From the NCBI RefSeq assembly GCF_004193775.1, contig NC_041009.1, positions 46,307,534-46,371,533 of the forward strand: a DNA stretch of 64,000 bases, read 5' to 3'. Source of the stretch: Glycine soja. Taxonomy: Eukaryota > Streptophyta > Magnoliopsida > Fabales > Fabaceae. Both the position numbers and the translations under genes were made by a program. The notes beneath the pieces were generated by a model. It worked only from the letters and a program-made list of their open reading frames with translations, did not search any database and was not told the origin of the DNA. How positions within the stretch are numbered: position 1 is the first letter of the stretch; each line of letters opens with the position of its first letter. This document shows positions 10,123 to 23,075 of the stretch, piece after piece.

Positions 10123-12526
10123 CGGGATTCTATTGGGACGTTGGGTGTGGAAAGTGGGGAACTTTGCGCAACGACATGGTTCTAGAAGAGTTGAGGATTA
10201 CGTGGGAATCTAGAGGGGACGTTCAAACTTCAAAATCTCACACGAGTCTATTTTAAGAAGATTGTTTACACAAAACAAGGAAACATTCAAACATGAGACC
10301 AAAATGTTAAAAAGGAACTTCTGAACAACGTCATTGCTTAAAATACCTTTTCTTAAAAATCAAATATATATTTGTGAGAGCATGAATCATTTTTCATGGG
10401 TTTTTTTTTTTTTTCAATTCTTCTATGGGTTCTTAGATTTGTAGTCTTTCAAATTTTAATGTTCTCGAATAGTTTTTTTATTGGCTTGTTGCTGTACCTA
10501 TTTCGTTGTAATCTGCTATTGGTTTATCTATGGAGTGTCCCAACCGGAGTTACGACGAGGAGCACGGATAAATTTATTAAAACACGAAGTCCTCATCAAA
10601 TATTTTTTTTCCTATATTGAAAGATATTATCAAAAGAAAATAACTCGCAGGGACAAGATAGAAAGAACATACATCTATCAAAAACAATAAAAATGCTAGA
10701 AAGATTGGTTGAAATATGAACCCACTTAAACACCACACATCGTTTTTTCTTCTGTGATTGCTAGTTTTTCTTTCTCTTTTTGTTTTTTTCTTTCTGTCTT
10801 CTCCCAATTTTTTTCTTCCTCCATTCTTAGTTTTTCTTTCTCTTTTCGTTTTTCTCTTTCTCTGCCTTCTCCCAATTTTTTTCGTCCTCCATTGTGAAGT
10901 GCGGCATCTCTTTTATAGACAAATTTCAGCTTAATGACTATGGCACTTTGTTGAATATGACCAACATATTTTCCACTACACCATGATATGTTTAATAACA
11001 AACTTTGTGTTGTAACTGCATCTCATTTCATTTGTTGAGTGAGTCCTATCACATTTTTTCCGATTTTTTTCTTTTTCTGTTTCTTTTTTATTTTCTTTTA
11101 AAAAATTCAAAATACTTTTTTTTAATAAGATACTGGATAAAAGTGGATATTCACATGGAGTATGAGATATATAAAAACATCTAATACACTCACTGAGAAA
11201 CTAGTCTCACATTTCATTTGTTCTTGTAATTCCACTGAAGAAATTTACGTTGAGCAAATGACTTTTTTTTTTAATCTTTCAAGTTTTGAAGAATTTGTAT
11301 TGTATTGAACTTGATATGTTTTTATTCACGTTCTTCATTGCCTATCTTGATCTATTTTTGAAATTTATCTTATAATTTATTTCGTTAATAGTCTTTAAGT
11401 GAATTCCAAATCAAGGTTTAACAGGGGATGACTATTTTTGGATGGTGGCTTCCATTTCATGTGCTTGAAAATCATGAGCAAATAAAGAAAGGGGATGGGG
11501 ACATTTCTAGAAAAAATAAAAAACAAAAACCCATGTGCCAGTAGCATGTGTGCTTCTGTTAACGGAGTTAAGAAGTTTTGAGGCGAGGGGTAGTCCGTGC
11601 TATGAAAGCTAATAAATCAGGGGGGATTTCTGTAAAAAAAAAATGGAGGGATATCAAATGTAATAAGTCTAAACTTCAAGGGAGATCAATATAATTTATT
11701 CTAAAAATTATGCTCTCATCAATGTATAAGAAAAAAAAAAGTTACTGAGAATGGAAAATAGGATAAAAATGTCTTTTATGTCTCCATCATTATCAACACT
11801 AGGTGTGTCTTTTAACCCATTCAATCATAAATTAGTTTTAATTTTGCTCGTAATACGTGATTGTTATTAATTCAAAAAAATTGTGTATTAAAAAAGAATT
11901 GAACATGAGTTATCCCACTAAAAATTATTTAATTGTCATTTAACATTTCATTTAGCAAACAAACTTAGTTAAAAGAAAATAAATACTTATATTTCTTTTT
12001 TTACAATAATACTTATATTTACTTCACAATTCACATTCTTTCACCCTATTCGTTTAATAATAAGGCAAAACTTATAAACAATACTTTATGTATTGTTTGT
12101 GTTGTTCTTCTATGATAACATAACACATGAACTATTTTTTTCACTTATGTTAAGTGAGCAAACAGATAAACACAGTCTCCTTAGTCTTTTTTGTTATCCT
12201 CATTTCTATCACACCTATGCTCAACACCATTTCTCTCTCGTCTTCAATTTCCAAATCCAACCAAAATTGAAAACCTTGGCTTCATATTCCCCAAATTTCC
12301 ATTTCGAAAACCTTGGCATCATTGTCGCTTTGTCTCCTACTTCTACTTGATACAACTCGAGTTCTCTTGTGTGGTTCTGAAAGGGTCTTCGATTTGATAT
12401 CACCCCTCTCTTGAACTCATTTCTTGAAGGGTCTTCGATTTGAGCACAACCCAGATGCTCACACACCTGAGTTCTCTTGCACAAGTCTCAACCATAAGAA
12501 TAATGGGTTGTGACATTTGATTCTCA
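10123..12526. other. Spacer upstream of the OXI1-like gene
   Basis: No supported gene. It contains pyrimidine-rich low-complexity sequence (about 10730-10890) and duplicated short motifs near 12360-12480 (GAGTTCTCTTG and GGGTCTTCGATTTGA, each twice). Frames here are shadows of low-complexity tracts. Confidence 0.5.
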
Positions 12527-13080
12527 AGGGTGACCCAACTATAAGGTGTATGCCTCACGTTCTTCCATTTCTTTCATCCTCTTAGAGCTCAAATGATTGC
12601 TAATATCTTTAGCAGTGCTACCAACATTCTCTCTTCCTCCAACTTGTCGACTCATTAACTCAAAAATTAATTTTTGGCGTATACCAGATCAATTCACCAT
12701 TTCAACTTCAGCAATAGGAACCCTCCTCTATGATGGTAATTTATGCTTGCTCTAGGGGGTTGCAAGCTCACAATTATGGTATTTTACAAAAGATGTAACC
12801 ATATATTTTCCACTTGACACTCAACCAATGACCATGTGTGCTAAACATCTAGTCCTGATATCTTTGCGAGTTCTTCTTAAAACAATCAAATTTCTAAGGT
12901 ATCACAACATCTTTATTCAACTTGCTTTTGTTTACCCAATCTTTTTCTAATGCTAAAACCAATGAAACCAACATACATATTATAAAATCTATATGCATGT
13001 TCTTCTGCATCGAACTCCATGCCAACATATGGGGTTATATTTTCTTGAGTCACTTCATGATAAGTGTTATCCTTCAATTT
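12527..13080 (-). pseudogene. FAR1-related sequence (MULE-derived) relic
   Basis: The minus strand carries a recognisable but broken FAR1/FRS DNA-binding region. It reads ITPYVGMEFDAEEHAYRFYN, then VGFIGFSIRK, shifts frame (…NKSKLNKDVV), then gives KFDCFKK and TRKDIRTRCLAHMVI in yet other frames. Further on come a short SKHKLPSHR-like stretch and FELMSRQVGGRENVG, followed by TAKDISNHLSSKRMKEMEER. Several stops (including TAG within the RKF region) and at least three frameshifts, plus a missing block between KFDCFKK and TRKDI, make it nonfunctional. FAR1/FRS proteins descend from Mutator-like transposases. The transposase core is absent. It may be a dead FRS gene copy or the end of a MULE. Confidence 0.75.
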
Positions 13081-14213
13081 ATTTGTGAATAAGAAAATAT
13101 ATTAAATACAACAGATTTTAAATGGAGTACCACAATTTGTAAATACAACAAGTTGTAAATACAAGATGGTATGGTAATTTAATTTTAGCAAAACTCATTT
13201 GAACATAACAAGTTGTGAATGCTACACTTTTCATTCATGAATTGCAACTCACAATTTCATGAACACATCACTAAATAAATATAATAAAAAAGATGTATAT
13301 AAGAATTGCTCACATTATTAGACAAATAATATCTAATTAAAAAAAGACTCGCATTCTAAGAGAAAAAATAATAATAATTTACATTGTCGTGCACCTTTAA
13401 AATAATAACAGAATAGCAAAAGAAAAAATAGAGGAATTTTCAATGATTTCAAATTAAAAAAATAAGAAAATATGTACCATCAAAATTCAAATACATAATC
13501 ATTATTAGTCTTGACCCTTTTTCCTTTAGAGTGTTAAAAATGTGGATAAGATTAAATATTCTATGAGTTAAACAAAAAGCAACTAAATTGACACCTTTTT
13601 TTTTATCACAACATGAAGGAGAGAGGAGAAACAAATTTTAGAGGAAGATTGGGTAAGTAAATTGACATTTTTTTTTCTACAAAATCATAAAAAAGAAAAG
13701 ATAAGCAAATTTAGGGAGAGAATGGGTAACTAAATGGACACCCTTTTCACATAGGTGACAACAGAAATAAGAATAAGGAAATAAACTAACATATTTGTCC
13801 ATTTGTTCACTTAACATTGGCATGTGATATGTTATTATAGGAGAACATCACTTATGAAGTGTTTATAAGTTTTGTCCTAAATAATAATGGTTAACAGTGG
13901 TAATTAAGAAAATATTGTGATGATTGACATTGACATATGACTTAGGACTGAACGAGATAGGAGGAGGAAGAATGGTTGACCAATGACCATACACCCACCA
14001 CACCACATCTATCGTCCCCGCGTGTGGATAAGCCGAGCCGTGCGTGCACACCAACTCAACACAAAACTCCAAAAACCAACAACGAATCATACTATTACTT
14101 ACTCATCGTTGCATTTTCCTCTCCCTAATCTTAATCTCAAACACCACCATGCAATGCCCCCTTCGCTCGCTCAAAACCATACATAGATAGCCTTTTTGAT
14201 TCAGAAAGCTACG
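13081..14213. other. Spacer and promoter side of the HINT3-like gene
   Basis: AT-rich up to about 13950, then more mixed sequence leading into the HINT3-like 5' leader. Short direct repeats of the type AAATACAACA..AGTTGTAAATACA occur near 13130-13160. No independent gene is seen. Confidence 0.45.
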
Positions 14214-17200
14214 ATGTCCGTTGAAGCCAGACGACTTGCCGTTTTGTGCGCCCACCTCAACCCGACCCGCTTACTACCGGACCCTCCCTCTAGTCCACGG
14301 GTTTCTCTTACGGGTTCGGCCTGTGCTTCTGATTCTGATACCCAAAACCACACTTTGCAAAACGATTGCGTTTTCTGCAAGATTATCCGTGACCAATCAC
14401 CAGCTGTCAAGGTACACCAGTTTTTTTTTGGAGAAAATTTGGAATATTGGTCAACGATTAGTATTAGGCAATAAAACCCTCATTTTGTTGCACGAAAGGT
14501 TTTCGGAACCTACAGAGTTAATGTTTTTTGAGATTAAAATGATCCTGAGTTACCGTTTCCTTGCACTAAGTTGATTTTAATCATTGACATAATTATCGTT
14601 TAAGGAGAAATTTGATGTTATTGATCTAGAAAAGCTGGAGCACGTGTTGTATTATTGATGCATAGTAAGTGTGATGATTTTTTTCTCTTCTGCAAATGTT
14701 ATAGACTTGTAGGTGGTTCTGCATTTTTCTAAAGCTGCTAAACCAATTGCCCTCAGTGATGTGTTGGTTTAACTTACATGAGCAGCACTAAATGTATTTA
14801 CTGGCTCATGTTGTCGTCAAAACAAGAATAAATAGAGTGTGTTAACAGTAACACTATGTTGCTAGAAAAATAATAGCTAAGCCTGATGGTGCAAGCTTTA
14901 TAGATGCTATGCAATTATAGATGCCTTAATTGATGGAATGAAATATTATTGATTATAAATTGGAAACATGGAACAAGGTCAGTTAATCCAGTAGGGGTTG
15001 TGGTAATGTTTCAAAATTTTGTTGATTGGAGAGTCATCATGGATTGGAGTTTGATATTGAAGTGTGATTTGTTCAACAAATTATAGAGGGGGGGAGGGAG
15101 AGTCATCATTGAATTGGAATAATTGAAACCTTGCTTCAAGAACTTGAAAATTTTACAGCTATTATGAAAAGGATTTAGAGATGGAATTTTGTAGATTAAA
15201 AGTATAAACACTTGAAATACAAGTACTCACTCAAGCAAAAGTTTTTTGAGCATTGCACAATCAAACTAGATTTTTCCATTGTCGGCTTGATGCTTTGAGC
15301 CTTTGAGCAAAAGGAGCCTTGCCAACATGTGACCTAGAGGTGAGGTTTAATTGTGGATTTAACCTGGTTGCAAATGCAAGGTAAGGTTACGTACTACAGT
15401 CTACAGAGGTGGATAATGGGTTTAACCCTTCCTTGGGTGTTTTGCATGGTGGTAACTTTATAGGACTAGACTACCTTAGCTTTTACTGCTTTAATGCTTA
15501 GACATCAGGAATTAGTTGAAATTGTGAATCATGCTCTTTGTAGTTCTTCCATCCAAATATGTATGTATTTTCAATCATTGTACTTATTTTTTGCCATTAC
15601 TCTTTTCTAGTAATTGGTACACAATTTATCCATGTTTTCTCATAATTTGACCCTGCTTTTCTTACTATTTTGTCAAACTAACAGCTTTATGAAGATGACA
15701 TGTGCCTCTGCATATTGGATACAAGTCCACTGAGTCATGGGTAAGGTATCATATGTCTCTAGGTGCAATTCCATATAGGTATATTGTGAGGCATTGTGTT
15801 TCGTTATTTCACTATTTTATGAACATATGGTTATACATGGAGTGAATAAGAGACATGTATTTTCAGTTTTGTAGTTGCGTTGTGACATTGAAGGTTAGTA
15901 CTTAGTAGTGCTTCTATCAGTTAATATTTGATGCCTGTAATTTTTCGCCTTACATTCCCTTCATGTCACAACTCAATTTGAAGCCATGGCTGGTACACAA
16001 ACTATAAACAAAAACTACTTAGCCTGGTAAGCCTATCTATCATAATAATTCATTAAGCAAAATAATATCCCAAGAGAATAGAATCATGAACAAAATTTTG
16101 AAGAACAGAGTAGGATAGTTTTTATAAATGGGTAGAAAAAAGGGAAGAAGAGTAAATAAATGGGTAGTTTTTATTTCAAGTTAATTACAAAAATGCCATA
16201 CTGCCTTTTCTTTTTCTAGTGATACATTTCAAAACAAAATATTCTTAACCGTGCCATTTAATTTGGTAGAAAAGTAAGAGGAAAGTGAAGTAAAGTTTTT
16301 GTCTTTTAGAGGAATTCTGAAATATCCATTTTGAATGCCATGGTTAAATATGATGAATGTTGGATAATTTCATAGTTTGTCAATGGCATATTGTTTGATT
16401 TGGTAAATGGTAATCATGTTTGCCTACAAGTGTACAATCCAATTCCATTTGCTTTTTCAACTATACTGCATGGTGTGCTTTTTGTTTATCTACTTCTGAC
16501 TTCTACATTGTGTTTACTAGGCACTCTCTCATTATCCCAAAATCTCATTTCCCTTCACTGGATGCCACTCCTCCATCAGTAAGTAATTTTCAATAGTTAC
16601 AAGAAGATTGAATTTATTATTTTGTAACTTCTTTACTGATTTTACACTATAATTTTAAGTCGATAGTAAATTCTTTCTCCATAAGGAGAACTTCTTTTAT
16701 GCAGGTTCTTGTGATTTATGTTATTTGTGTTATCAATAATTAGGCAAATGAAGATAGGCATATTTATTATTGTTTAAAGTTAAAGAATAACATGCATGTT
16801 TGCTGGTATCTCTACTTAATCAGTGAAATAACTTGTTTAAGTTGTAATTCTAATCCCTAAGGTAGTGACTGTGAGAAGTGAGGTGGTTTTTCTTTTGAAA
16901 TGATTGTGAACCTTGTGGTACTTTATAATCTGCATCAATAGGATCTTCTTCATTTGTCTCTGATGTCTGATTTTAAACACAAGATCCTAGTGATGAGACA
17001 GAAAATGCATAAATAGGGCATGATGATGAGGGATGAACAAAGAAACCAAATAATGGAGGCTCATATCTTATTGATTTAATGAATGTTTCAGCATTTCTTT
17101 TCAATTTCATCAAGCTTGAAAACTCTGCTAAATTTGTTGCTCTGTACTGTAAAGTGCAATAGTAAGATCTGCAAAGTGGTGTACCTGCATGTTTAATCAA

Positions 17201-18361
17201 TTTAAATATTTTGTAAATATGAAACAATGGTCCCTGTTTATTTACCCAAAAATGCTGCACGTTACAAATATGAATTTGTGCTGTCCCTGTCTTGAAACAT
17301 GATTGGTTGTTATGTTGTTTTGCTAGGTGTTCTCTCTCTAGTTATTAAGTTAAAGGCATGTGTCCTGATTGATTTATTTATTTCATTTGTCAAACATGTA
17401 TCAGTGCTCTTATTTACCTAGCTTGATTGGCTATGATACAGGTGGTAGCTGCAATGTGTTCAAAAGTGCCCTTCATTAGCAATGCAATCATGAAGGCTAC
17501 TGGCTGCAGTATGTACTTCAATACTTGTACATTTACCTGAACTCTGCTATGTGTTGTTATCTTATATGGCTTAGATTTAAAAATAAATAAAATTTGAAAC
17601 CCTGCCTGTAGATATCTTATGGATACCTTACTATGGCTTTTCTAGCAACAATGAGGAAAAATCATTAACTTCAGTGCATTACTAGATTCTTGATTCATTG
17701 TGTGGTTTCTATGAATCTTTGGTTGTTTATCCATTTTAATGAAGGATATCAAGCTTTTGTTATTGTTGTTTGTTTGGAGAAAATTATAATTACCCTGCAT
17801 GTTGTCATTTTCATATCAGCTCTTTTGATCATCTACTATTTTGATACTTTTATATAACATTATATCTCATGCAATGTAGTTTCATAGGATGTTTTGAACT
17901 CTGCAGGTTCATTCAACCTGTTGGTCAACAATGGGGCAGCTGCAGGCCAAGTAATATATCATGTAAGATTTTAGATCATACTGTCACTTGCACTTTTATG
18001 GAATCATACATTTATTTTTCCCTCTACATCACTGCTAATTCTGAAATGTGGCTTATTTTGCCATAAAATGTACATTTCAGACGCATATGCACATAATTCC
18101 TCGTAAAGCATATGATTGCTTATGGGCTTCTGAGGTAATATTTCATTTCCTTTTCAAAGTTTGATATGAGATACATATAATTATGTTTTGGGAGTACTAA
18201 TCAATAATAAAATTCCTTGTTTTTAGAGTTTGCTAAGGCGACGCCTTAATTTAGAGGATGAGAAAGTTTCTCAGCTTGCAGCTCGTATTCAGAAGCAGTT
18301 ATTGCCATCCGACATTTGCCAGGACAGCAAGAATGAAAGTTTTTGTTCAAGTAAAAGTTAG
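14214..18361 (+). CDS. HINT3: Histidine-triad nucleotide-binding protein, HINT3-like
   Basis: A 207-residue HIT-family hydrolase closely resembling plant HINT3 (adenylylsulfatase/nucleoside phosphoramidase type). It would act on the phosphate of AMP conjugates. Seven exons with consistent phases: 14214-14411, 15685-15740, 16521-16578, 17442-17508, 17907-17962, 18081-18134 and 18227-18361. All introns are GT-AG. The zinc-type pair CVFC is at residues 52-55. The nucleotide-binding strand reads LYEDDMCLCILDTSPLSHG. The catalytic histidine triad is HTHMH, with His145, His147 and His149 split across exons 5 and 6, and is followed by IIPRK. A variable N-terminal extension of about 50 residues precedes the HIT core, as in Arabidopsis HINT3. 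The ATG at 14214 gives MSVEARRLAVLC, matching the family start. A 110-bp foldback and a MITE lie just downstream. Confidence 0.95.
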
Positions 18362-18439
18362 TTGAATTATTGATCTGTTGTAACTTATGAGTTCATATTT
18401 TCATTTAGAGGAATCATACATGCAAATAAAAATAATCTA

Positions 18440-18549
18440 ATGTAACACTCAAGTTCAAAAATTGAGTAGTTGGGATTTATTAACCATTGCTTTAAACCCA
18501 ACCAGAAAATTCTCAACTACTCAATTATCGAATATGAGGGTTATGTCAG
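18440..18549. repeat. 110-bp foldback element with 30-base arms
   Basis: The inner arms AATTGAGTAGTTG and CAACTACTCAATT are perfect complements. Pairing continues outward with mismatches (TGTAACACTCAAGTTC against the complement of GAATATGAGGGTTATG). The loop is about 45 bases. It resembles a small MITE or foldback element. It lies about 80 bases past the HINT3 stop codon and so may be within its 3' UTR. Confidence 0.6.
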
Positions 18550-19233
18550 ATATTTTGAATGTACATGCATAATTTCTCTTTTATTTATGTGCCTATATGT
18601 ACAGTTAAAAATTTTATTTATCGGTTATATATTTTAAAGAAGGATTTTTACTAGAAGAATACATTTCTATAATTCCCTATGTCAATATTCTTAAGCTCAA
18701 AATTGTGAATTTGTGATATCAAAGTTTCCAAATTCGTGCTTTTCTCTGCACAGACGTAAGTTTCAATCAATTTCACCCACATAATGAACTATTTTTTTTT
18801 TATGTGTTCCTTATGGAGCATATTTGCCCAATTTACTTCCAAAGAAATGTGACATAAGATTTGTTGGAAGAAAACTTGCGTTATTCAACTGCCAATATGT
18901 AATTGAACCATGTAAAAATAAAGGATGAAAAGATGTTGCAAATAAATTCTTGCACATGCAATTCACTCTTGTGTGTGACGTGTAATAGAAACATGCTAGA
19001 CATATCCCACAACTTATCAGTGAATTAACGACGTTGTAACATAGATAGGTCTTTTGGTAAAGACGAGATGATATTCAGTAGTAAAGAGTCGAAAGAAAGT
19101 CGTATTGGCAAATCCATGGGTGTTTTTTTTTTTGCATGCACGGGTGGCTTATCCCATGTCATTGCTACAACCTACAAGTTAGGAAGCAATAAATCTAGAA
19201 AACCCCCGTAGAGTTAAAAAAAGAAAGAAGATT

Positions 19234-19381
19234 AAGTGCGTGCTTGGATTAGCTTTCAATTTTTCCAAAATCAATTCCAAAACCACGTTGCCAAAGCAAA
19301 AAATAGTTGCTTCAATTTTTTCAGGTTTTCACCATGATTTGGGGGGTTAGAATTGATTCTAGATGGTATCCAAACACACTA
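19234..19381. mobile_element. Short MITE, PIF/Harbinger-like
   Basis: The termini are inverted: the left reads GTGCGTGCTTGGATTAGC, and the right, reverse-complemented, reads AGTGTGTTTGGATACCATCT. The subterminal AATCAATTCCAA is answered by AATCAATTCTAA on the other strand. The element is about 148 bp and noncoding. Flanking TTAA and TATA-like bases may be a decayed TWA target duplication. Confidence 0.5.
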
Positions 19382-19589
19382 TAAGTTACATTAAACACCA
19401 CAAAGGAGAGTTAAAATAGCAGGAGATTACATTACATTAACTTTTGTAAGATTTTCCCTGGGTAAGAACTCTCCCAAGACTCTGTCTTCCTCTTGTACCT
19501 AGACTGCGCCCACACTACAACCACAGCCACTTAATTAGAAGCTGCAATATTTTGTTTGAGGCATTATGTAGCAGGGGATTCCAGGGTTG

Positions 19590-21345
19590 CACAGCAGACA
19601 CATCTTTTTGGGGCAATATTCAACTGCACCACCAACAACTGTTACATTAGTCGAGCATATCATGGAATAACAAAAATGATTCTTCAATTAGATCCTTTTG
19701 GGCATATCCCAAGACCAAGGAAGAGCAAGCAAACACATCTTTTTGGGGCAGCATATCAAACACTGTACTCGCCAAATTCAAGTTTCCACATTTTGTATAC
19801 ATGTTTACAAGTGCACCACCAACAACTGTGTCTGTTCCTATTCCCAACTGGAAAGCATAACCGTGAATTTCCTTACCTGTCTTTAGGAAACAAAGATTAG
19901 AACATGCAGTTAGAGTTGAGATTAAGATAATGTATCAGGTACAATTTCTTGATATTGCATTTCTTTAAATAGTCAAAGAGCTCGATCTGCACATCCATGC
20001 TCTGCAAAACCAGAAATCATGGAGGTCCATGAGACGTTGTCTTTGGCAGGAAGTTGCTGAAAAACTTTACAAGATTCTTCTAAACAACCACACTTTGACT
20101 ACATTGTTAAAAGTGAACTGTCAACGGAAACACCAGTGACTAACCCAGACTTCAAAGCATAACCATGTATCTGTGACCCTAGACTTAAGCAGCTCATAAT
20201 ACTTAACATGCTACTAATACAATACTCATCAGGTTTCACTCCTTGTCCTAAGTCCTAACATTACACACAAGGAATAACTCAACTGCCCTTTCAGAATTTT
20301 GGTTCTGTGTGAAAGAGGACAACTTGGCTGCCCATAGGCTCTGATCCTTTATATTTTTCATCTCACTAAAGGCTAACTCAGATAGTCCAACTTCTCCTAT
20401 TTTTGCATACATGTTGACTAAAGCATCACCAACCTTAGCATCTAAATTCAACCCTAATTTTAATACCAAGGAATGAATTTCACCTGCCTCCTTAATCATC
20501 CCTGGTTTAGCACATGCAGAAAGTACACTAGTCATAGTATAGCTATTTATCTCCTGCCCTATTGCTCTCATATTTTTGAAAAGCTTTAGTGCAAAAATAA
20601 TATCATCCTCTTGGACAAACCCAGAAATTATAGCAGTCCAGGAGACCACATTATGGACTTGCATCTGGGAAGATTGTCTAAAAGCTTCACTCATACATCC
20701 AAATTTTGCATATAAATCAACAATAGCAGTCTCCACAAAGACATCTGTTGCACCACATTTGATTGCCCACCCATGAACTCCTCTCCCAATATGCAATTCT
20801 TTAAGCACACAACATGCTGTTAGATTGCTTGGAAATGTATAACTATCCGGCATTAGAGATGCATGGCACATTCCACGAAACAGATTCAAAGCAACCCAGC
20901 GTTCTCCACTTTTAACTGCCAACGAAATAATAGCATTCCAACATGCCACGTTATTGCTTGAAGCATCATAGAAAAACCTTAGTGCCTCCTTGAAGTTGCA
21001 ATTTTTGGAAAACAAATCCATTATTCGAGTCTGAACATAACCATTGGAAAGAAAATCCTTTTTCATAACAAGTTAATAAACTTGTTTGCAAAATATTGGA
21101 GCTCGCAAAGCACAGCAGGCCGAAAGAACACTCCCATAACTAAACTCATCAGGCTCAACCCCAAGCAAACGAATCCTACAAAACATCTCCAATGACTTCT
21201 CAAACATTTAATTATGGTCAAAACCAGATATCATGGTGTTCCAAGAAACTAGATTTGGAAGAACAGTTGTATCAAACAGCTTGCCGGCAACAATCATATC
21301 TGTGGATTTGCAGTACAAATCCAGTAAAGAGTTCATCTATAATTT
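19590..21345 (-). pseudogene. Pentatricopeptide repeat pseudogene, OTP87-like
   Basis: The minus strand encodes a decayed PLS-type PPR protein that follows Arabidopsis OTP87 (At1g74600, mitochondrial RNA editing) over many repeats. From right to left: NSLLDLYCKSTDMIVAGKLF, LVSWNTMISGF, an in-frame stop (TAA), then FEKSLEMF and a second stop just before the longest open block. That block, 20248-21066 (272 codons), has typical motifs such as VQTRIMDLFSKNC, DVFVETAIVDLYAK and VVSWTAIISGF. A frameshift and stop near 20250 end it. Further broken repeats continue (QIHGYALKSGL, VSWTSMISGF, TVVGGALVNMYTKCG) to about 19650. No start codon context, targeting peptide or complete E domain remains. A short duplicated segment with an internal deletion closes the left end. 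It is nonfunctional unless rescued by unlikely splicing. Confidence 0.85.
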
Positions 21346-21819
21346 TGAATTTTTTAATATATATCAGATTAAACTGTATTAATTAATGGTCCACTGGTTG
21401 GATTATTGACCACTACTTCCACCGGGCCAATAATTGAATCAGGTTTCATAACATTGCTCACCACTTATAGTTAATCACCTTACCATTTGTGGGGGAAAAA
21501 AATCTGAAGCCAAACAACCCATATAAGGTAAAAAGTTTGATTAATTAGAGAATTAAATATTGGTATTTCACTTCATGGCTTAAAAGTTAAATTCGAATGC
21601 CTTGGAAAGGGGCATTCGGACCCAAATGAATGGGTTGACCTCTTAATCCAAAATTATAGAATATTTAATTAAGTAATTTGGTAATGTTAAGTGGCATGAT
21701 AAAAGTACCTATGGGTATTAAATAAAATTGGGCTAAAAAAGGGAGTCAATGAGTGAAAGTTATGAGCCACGTTAAAAAAAAAAAAAATAATAAGGGAATG
21801 GGTCTTTGGGTGCCTAATA

Positions 21820-22085
21820 CGGGATTAAGTTAAGGACCAAATTAATTTAACAATTTTTAAAAAAGAATCAATTTGGTTTTGAAAATTAAATTGAATTATT
21901 TAAAAATAAATCCATTTCATTTTCAAAATTTTAAGAAATTGAGAATCAAATTAAGTCATTTAAAATAATTTAAAGATCAAATTAATTCACTTTTTAAAAA
22001 ATTGATAATCAAATTAATTTTTTTAAAATTTGAGGACCAAATTAAATCATTTAAAATAATTTGAGCACCAAATTAAATCAAGCCT
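21820..22085. repeat. Degenerate AT-rich tandem repeat
   Basis: A motif of the form AATTTGAGGACCAAATTAA, with a following CATTTAAAATAATTT, recurs at least four times with variable spacing of roughly 50-65 bases. Copies are diverged. No coding potential is seen. Confidence 0.5.
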
Positions 22086-22925
22086 TTATACTACAAAAGA
22101 AATCCTCATTCAATAATAAATGAATTGCAAATTGAGAATCAACATTTTGACTACCTGAAATAAAAGAGATACAATTCCACCTTAATCCAACATTTAGCAC
22201 AACTTTTCTTTCATACCACAATTTATATATTATTTATTAATAATAATAATAATAACCAAAATTCTAAAATAGAATAACAACATGCACACACCGACACGAG
22301 ATTTAACTAATTTCACTAAGTGCTTACATCCTTTGGAGTAGAAGGATTATTTCTATTATTTATAAGCAAATAGGATTATATCAGTATATATGATATAAAC
22401 CTACATACATATTGCAATATCATATTATCATTCCTGTACCATACTGCACACTCTCTGCTCAAGCATCTATTCGCTCATAAAATATGAGTCATACATGACA
22501 TTTATCTTCCACGGAAAATCTGTCCAATCCAAAGTCTCAGTACCCATGTAAAAAAATCTTTATCCATCATAACCCGTTCCACAAACTTCATCATGTTTAT
22601 TTTATCTTATTCTCACTCTAATTTATTTCTTATTAAACTTCTCTTCTACCTTTGAATTTTAAACTCCACATTATATTCTCTCTTTTCATTTTTCTTGTTT
22701 TCCCTCCTCGTGAGCTTCTTCCAAATCTATTTCAATGGTGAATTGCCCTTTTAAAACACGTAAATAAAGACGAAGACTGCAACAGGTTTATAGTATAATT
22801 TACATCCACACATAAATCTAACTTGAACTTAAGTGAGGGAATGTCAATTATTCCTGTACCCATTGATTGGATGAGTTCTATATTATGTCCTGTACATGAA
22901 CTAAGACCAAATGGAAACAAGAGAG

Positions 22926-23075
22926 AAATAGATTCCTTGTGAGTCGTGAAGTGATATTTTCTCCAATCATTTTGTTTTTTTCAATCTGTTTTTCTAAGTA
23001 AATTTGGTCCCTTGTGACTTGTGAAGTGATATTGTTTCCATTCATTTTCACATTTTTATCCTTTTCTTTGTTGCT
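22926..23075. repeat. Two-copy direct repeat, 75-bp period
   Basis: CTTGTGAGTCGTGAAGTGAT starts at 22936 and CTTGTGACTTGTGAAGTGAT at 23011. Similarity extends on either side of each. This gives a tandem duplication with a 75-base period. Confidence 0.6.

Larger units (their letters stand above)
18362..19589. other. Spacer between HINT3-like gene and PPR pseudogene
   Basis: Contains the 3' flank of HINT3, a foldback element (18440-18549) and a PIF/Harbinger-like MITE (19234-19381). No gene is seen otherwise. Confidence 0.5.

Noticed and set aside
9524..10256. Plus-strand open frames of 148 and 168 codons over OXI1-like exon 1 and its leader
   Set aside because: They are antisense shadows caused by the GC-rich kinase exon. 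The minus strand has the conserved kinase motifs and splice sites.
19647..19847. Separate small PPR gene
   Set aside because: It is the distal part of the same broken OTP87-like pseudogene.
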